DNA from: Pelagimonas phthalicica
Lineage (GTDB): Bacteria > Pseudomonadota > Alphaproteobacteria > Rhodobacterales > Rhodobacteraceae
Reading direction: 5' to 3'
Assembly (NCBI RefSeq): GCF_004364805.1
Contig: NZ_SOAP01000003.1
Location: 310,001-374,000 of the forward strand
DNA length: 64,000 bases
Below, piece by piece: positions 62,942-64,000 of this stretch. The notes beneath the pieces are model-generated. The model did no database searches and had not been told where the DNA came from. It saw only the letters and a list, made by a program, of their open reading frames with translations. Every line of letters begins with the position of its first letter. The stretch's first letter is position 1. The position numbers were made by a program, and so were the translations under genes.

Positions 62942-63553
62942 ATGCCCAGACCCATTGAATACGACAAGAACGCGTTGCTTGACCGAGCTTTGAAAGCCTT
63001 TTGGATCAACGGCTATGCGGGCTGTTCTATCCAGGAGCTGGTGGAGGCGACGGGGATGGGGCGGCAGGGGCTGTATAATGTCTTTGGCGACAAGGATGGT
63101 GTCTTTCTTGCCGCCGCCGAGCACTACACATCCATGGTGGCCGAGCAATGCAAACCCTTGCACGCGCCGGATGCCAATATGGCGACGATCAAATCCTTCA
63201 TCCTCAGCTCTCTTGCCGCGCAAGAAACCCATGGCGGCGGGGCCTGCTTTGCTGTTGTCACCGCCTTTAGCCCCCAGGCCACCGACCCCAGGATTGCGCC
63301 GGTTCTTGAGGCTGTTGCGCATAAGGTGCGCAGCGGTTTCGCTGGGGTTCTGCGCGCTGAACAAGACCGGGGCAGGGTCACGTCGCACGCCTCGACAGAG
63401 GCTTTGGCTGACTACCTTTACGCCAGCATGAACGGGCTCAGCGCCCTTGCCAAAACCGGCGGCGGACGCGTGCGGGTTGAGGACGCCTTGGACATTGCCC
63501 TCGCCACTCTGGACCACGAACAGGACACCACATGTCTCGCAAAACCTTCCTGA
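62942..63553 (+). CDS. TetR-family transcriptional regulator
   Basis: A 203-residue TetR protein. The N-terminal helix-turn-helix is RALKAFWINGYAGCSIQELVEATGMGRQGLYNVFGDK. The ligand domain is helical with no obvious signature. The start at 62942 was preferred, with a GTG at 62933 as the alternative. Its end overlaps the next gene by 22 bases, so the membrane protein is the probable co-regulated target. Confidence 0.9.
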   Translation: MPRPIEYDKNALLDRALKAFWINGYAGCSIQELVEATGMGRQGLYNVFGDKDGVFLAAAEHYTSMVAEQCKPLHAPDANMATIKSFILSSLAAQETHGGGACFAVVTAFSPQATDPRIAPVLEAVAHKVRSGFAGVLRAEQDRGRVTSHASTEALADYLYASMNGLSALAKTGGGRVRVEDALDIALATLDHEQDTTCLAKPS

Positions 63554-63912
63554 CCTTTGCCGCCTTCATCGCCTGCACCATCGGCACCATCGCGTTTCTG
63601 TTTCCGACAACGCTCTTGGTGGATATGAAAAGCGCGCAGCCCACCGGCGCGGGGCTGGTCATGGCGCGAACGGCAGGGGCCTTTTTGTTCAGCATCGGTG
63701 TCCTGAATATCTTGGTCCGATCACATGAGGCCTCGCCGACCCTTGCGGCTATTTTGCTTGCGAACGCCCTGTTACAAGTGTTGATCCTGCCCGTTGATCC
63801 CTTGGCCTATATGTTCGGCATCTACGCCTCGCCCATGTCCTTCCTGCCCAACACCCTCCTTCATCTTGTGTTGCTGGCCGGGTTTTTGCACTTCTGGCGC
63901 GGGACTCGGTGA
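63532..63912 (+). CDS. Small membrane protein downstream of TetR
   Basis: A 126-residue protein with about four transmembrane helices (FLTFAAFIACTIGTIAFLF, AGAFLFSIGVLNILV, ILLANALLQVLILPV, LLHLVLLAGFLHF). It is not recognised. The 22-base overlap with the TetR gene implies coupled translation. It may be a small transporter-like or stress membrane protein. The 88 bases from here to the window end show no feature. Confidence 0.7.
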   Translation: MSRKTFLTFAAFIACTIGTIAFLFPTTLLVDMKSAQPTGAGLVMARTAGAFLFSIGVLNILVRSHEASPTLAAILLANALLQVLILPVDPLAYMFGIYASPMSFLPNTLLHLVLLAGFLHFWRGTR

Positions 63913-64000
63913 CTTTAGTCCTGTCTCTCGGCACTTCATGATATTTGAGTTGCACCGCCCCAAGCGCGCCCCTTAGGCTGAACCTATTGAAAAAGAGAAT

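Overview
The window is a 64 kb stretch of a GC-rich alphaproteobacterial chromosome, most likely from the marine Roseobacter group of Rhodobacteraceae. The evidence is the irr-fabA-fabB-fabI neighbourhood, a SAM/SAH riboswitch in front of metK (a class described from Rhodobacterales), a giant RTX protein ending in a Hint domain, the putA/putR pair without a built-in PutA DNA-binding domain, and many short palindromic intergenic repeats. Most of it is ordinary chromosome. No prophage, CRISPR array, integrase or complete insertion sequence was seen.

Layout. 1-4.3 kb: end of a MarR-type regulator, then a leftward block with a VWA-like DUF1194 protein, a glyoxalase I, and a Slam-like outer-membrane protein paired with a TbpB-like surface lipoprotein. 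4.4-9.9 kb: thyX with an AT-rich TIR-domain gene coupled behind it, a hairpin-packed spacer, parE, a metallopeptidase-like lipoprotein and a cytochrome c. 10-19.8 kb: a vanadium-haloperoxidase-like protein lacking the metal-ligating histidine, divergent from a 2526-residue RTX/Hint protein. 19.9-26.4 kb: lytic transglycosylase, sdhE, an HTH regulator, aspartate aminotransferase, an Lrp/cupin pair, an unlisted 36-residue small ORF, and small secreted proteins. 26.5-34.5 kb: suhB, a rhomboid-GFA-PhyH-PhyH operon, and putA/putR. 34.5-41 kb: tRNA-Leu(TAA), irr and the unsaturated fatty-acid genes fabA, fabB and fabI. 41-49.3 kb: miaB, an OmpA-like/lipoprotein pair, then phoH-ybeY-corC-lnt-metK. 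49.5-64 kb: a LysR unit, trmB, aroA-(membrane protein)-cmk, a miniature inverted-repeat element, a 6 kb accessory block (GNAT, HxlR/nitroreductase, Lrp/USP/alanine symporter, an acidic repeat protein), rpsA, and a TetR/membrane-protein pair.

How the genes work together. Housekeeping functions dominate: dTMP synthesis, decatenation, unsaturated fatty-acid synthesis, tRNA modification, the YbeY/CorC/Lnt envelope-RNA cluster, SAM synthesis, the shikimate pathway and ribosomal protein S1. Local regulators sit beside their likely targets: PutR with putA, Irr beside fabA, an Lrp with the alanine symporter, HxlR with a nitroreductase, and a TetR with a perfect palindromic operator.

The least explained material is the Slam/lipoprotein pair, the TIR gene and its hairpin-rich tail, a two-copy structured element with covarying stems (about 6.25 and 54.6 kb), a double-palindrome family found only between convergent genes, a miniature element placed exactly on a CTAG shared by two convergent stop codons, and the small ORF at 23.8 kb. 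All calls come from reading the sequence. No database search was run.
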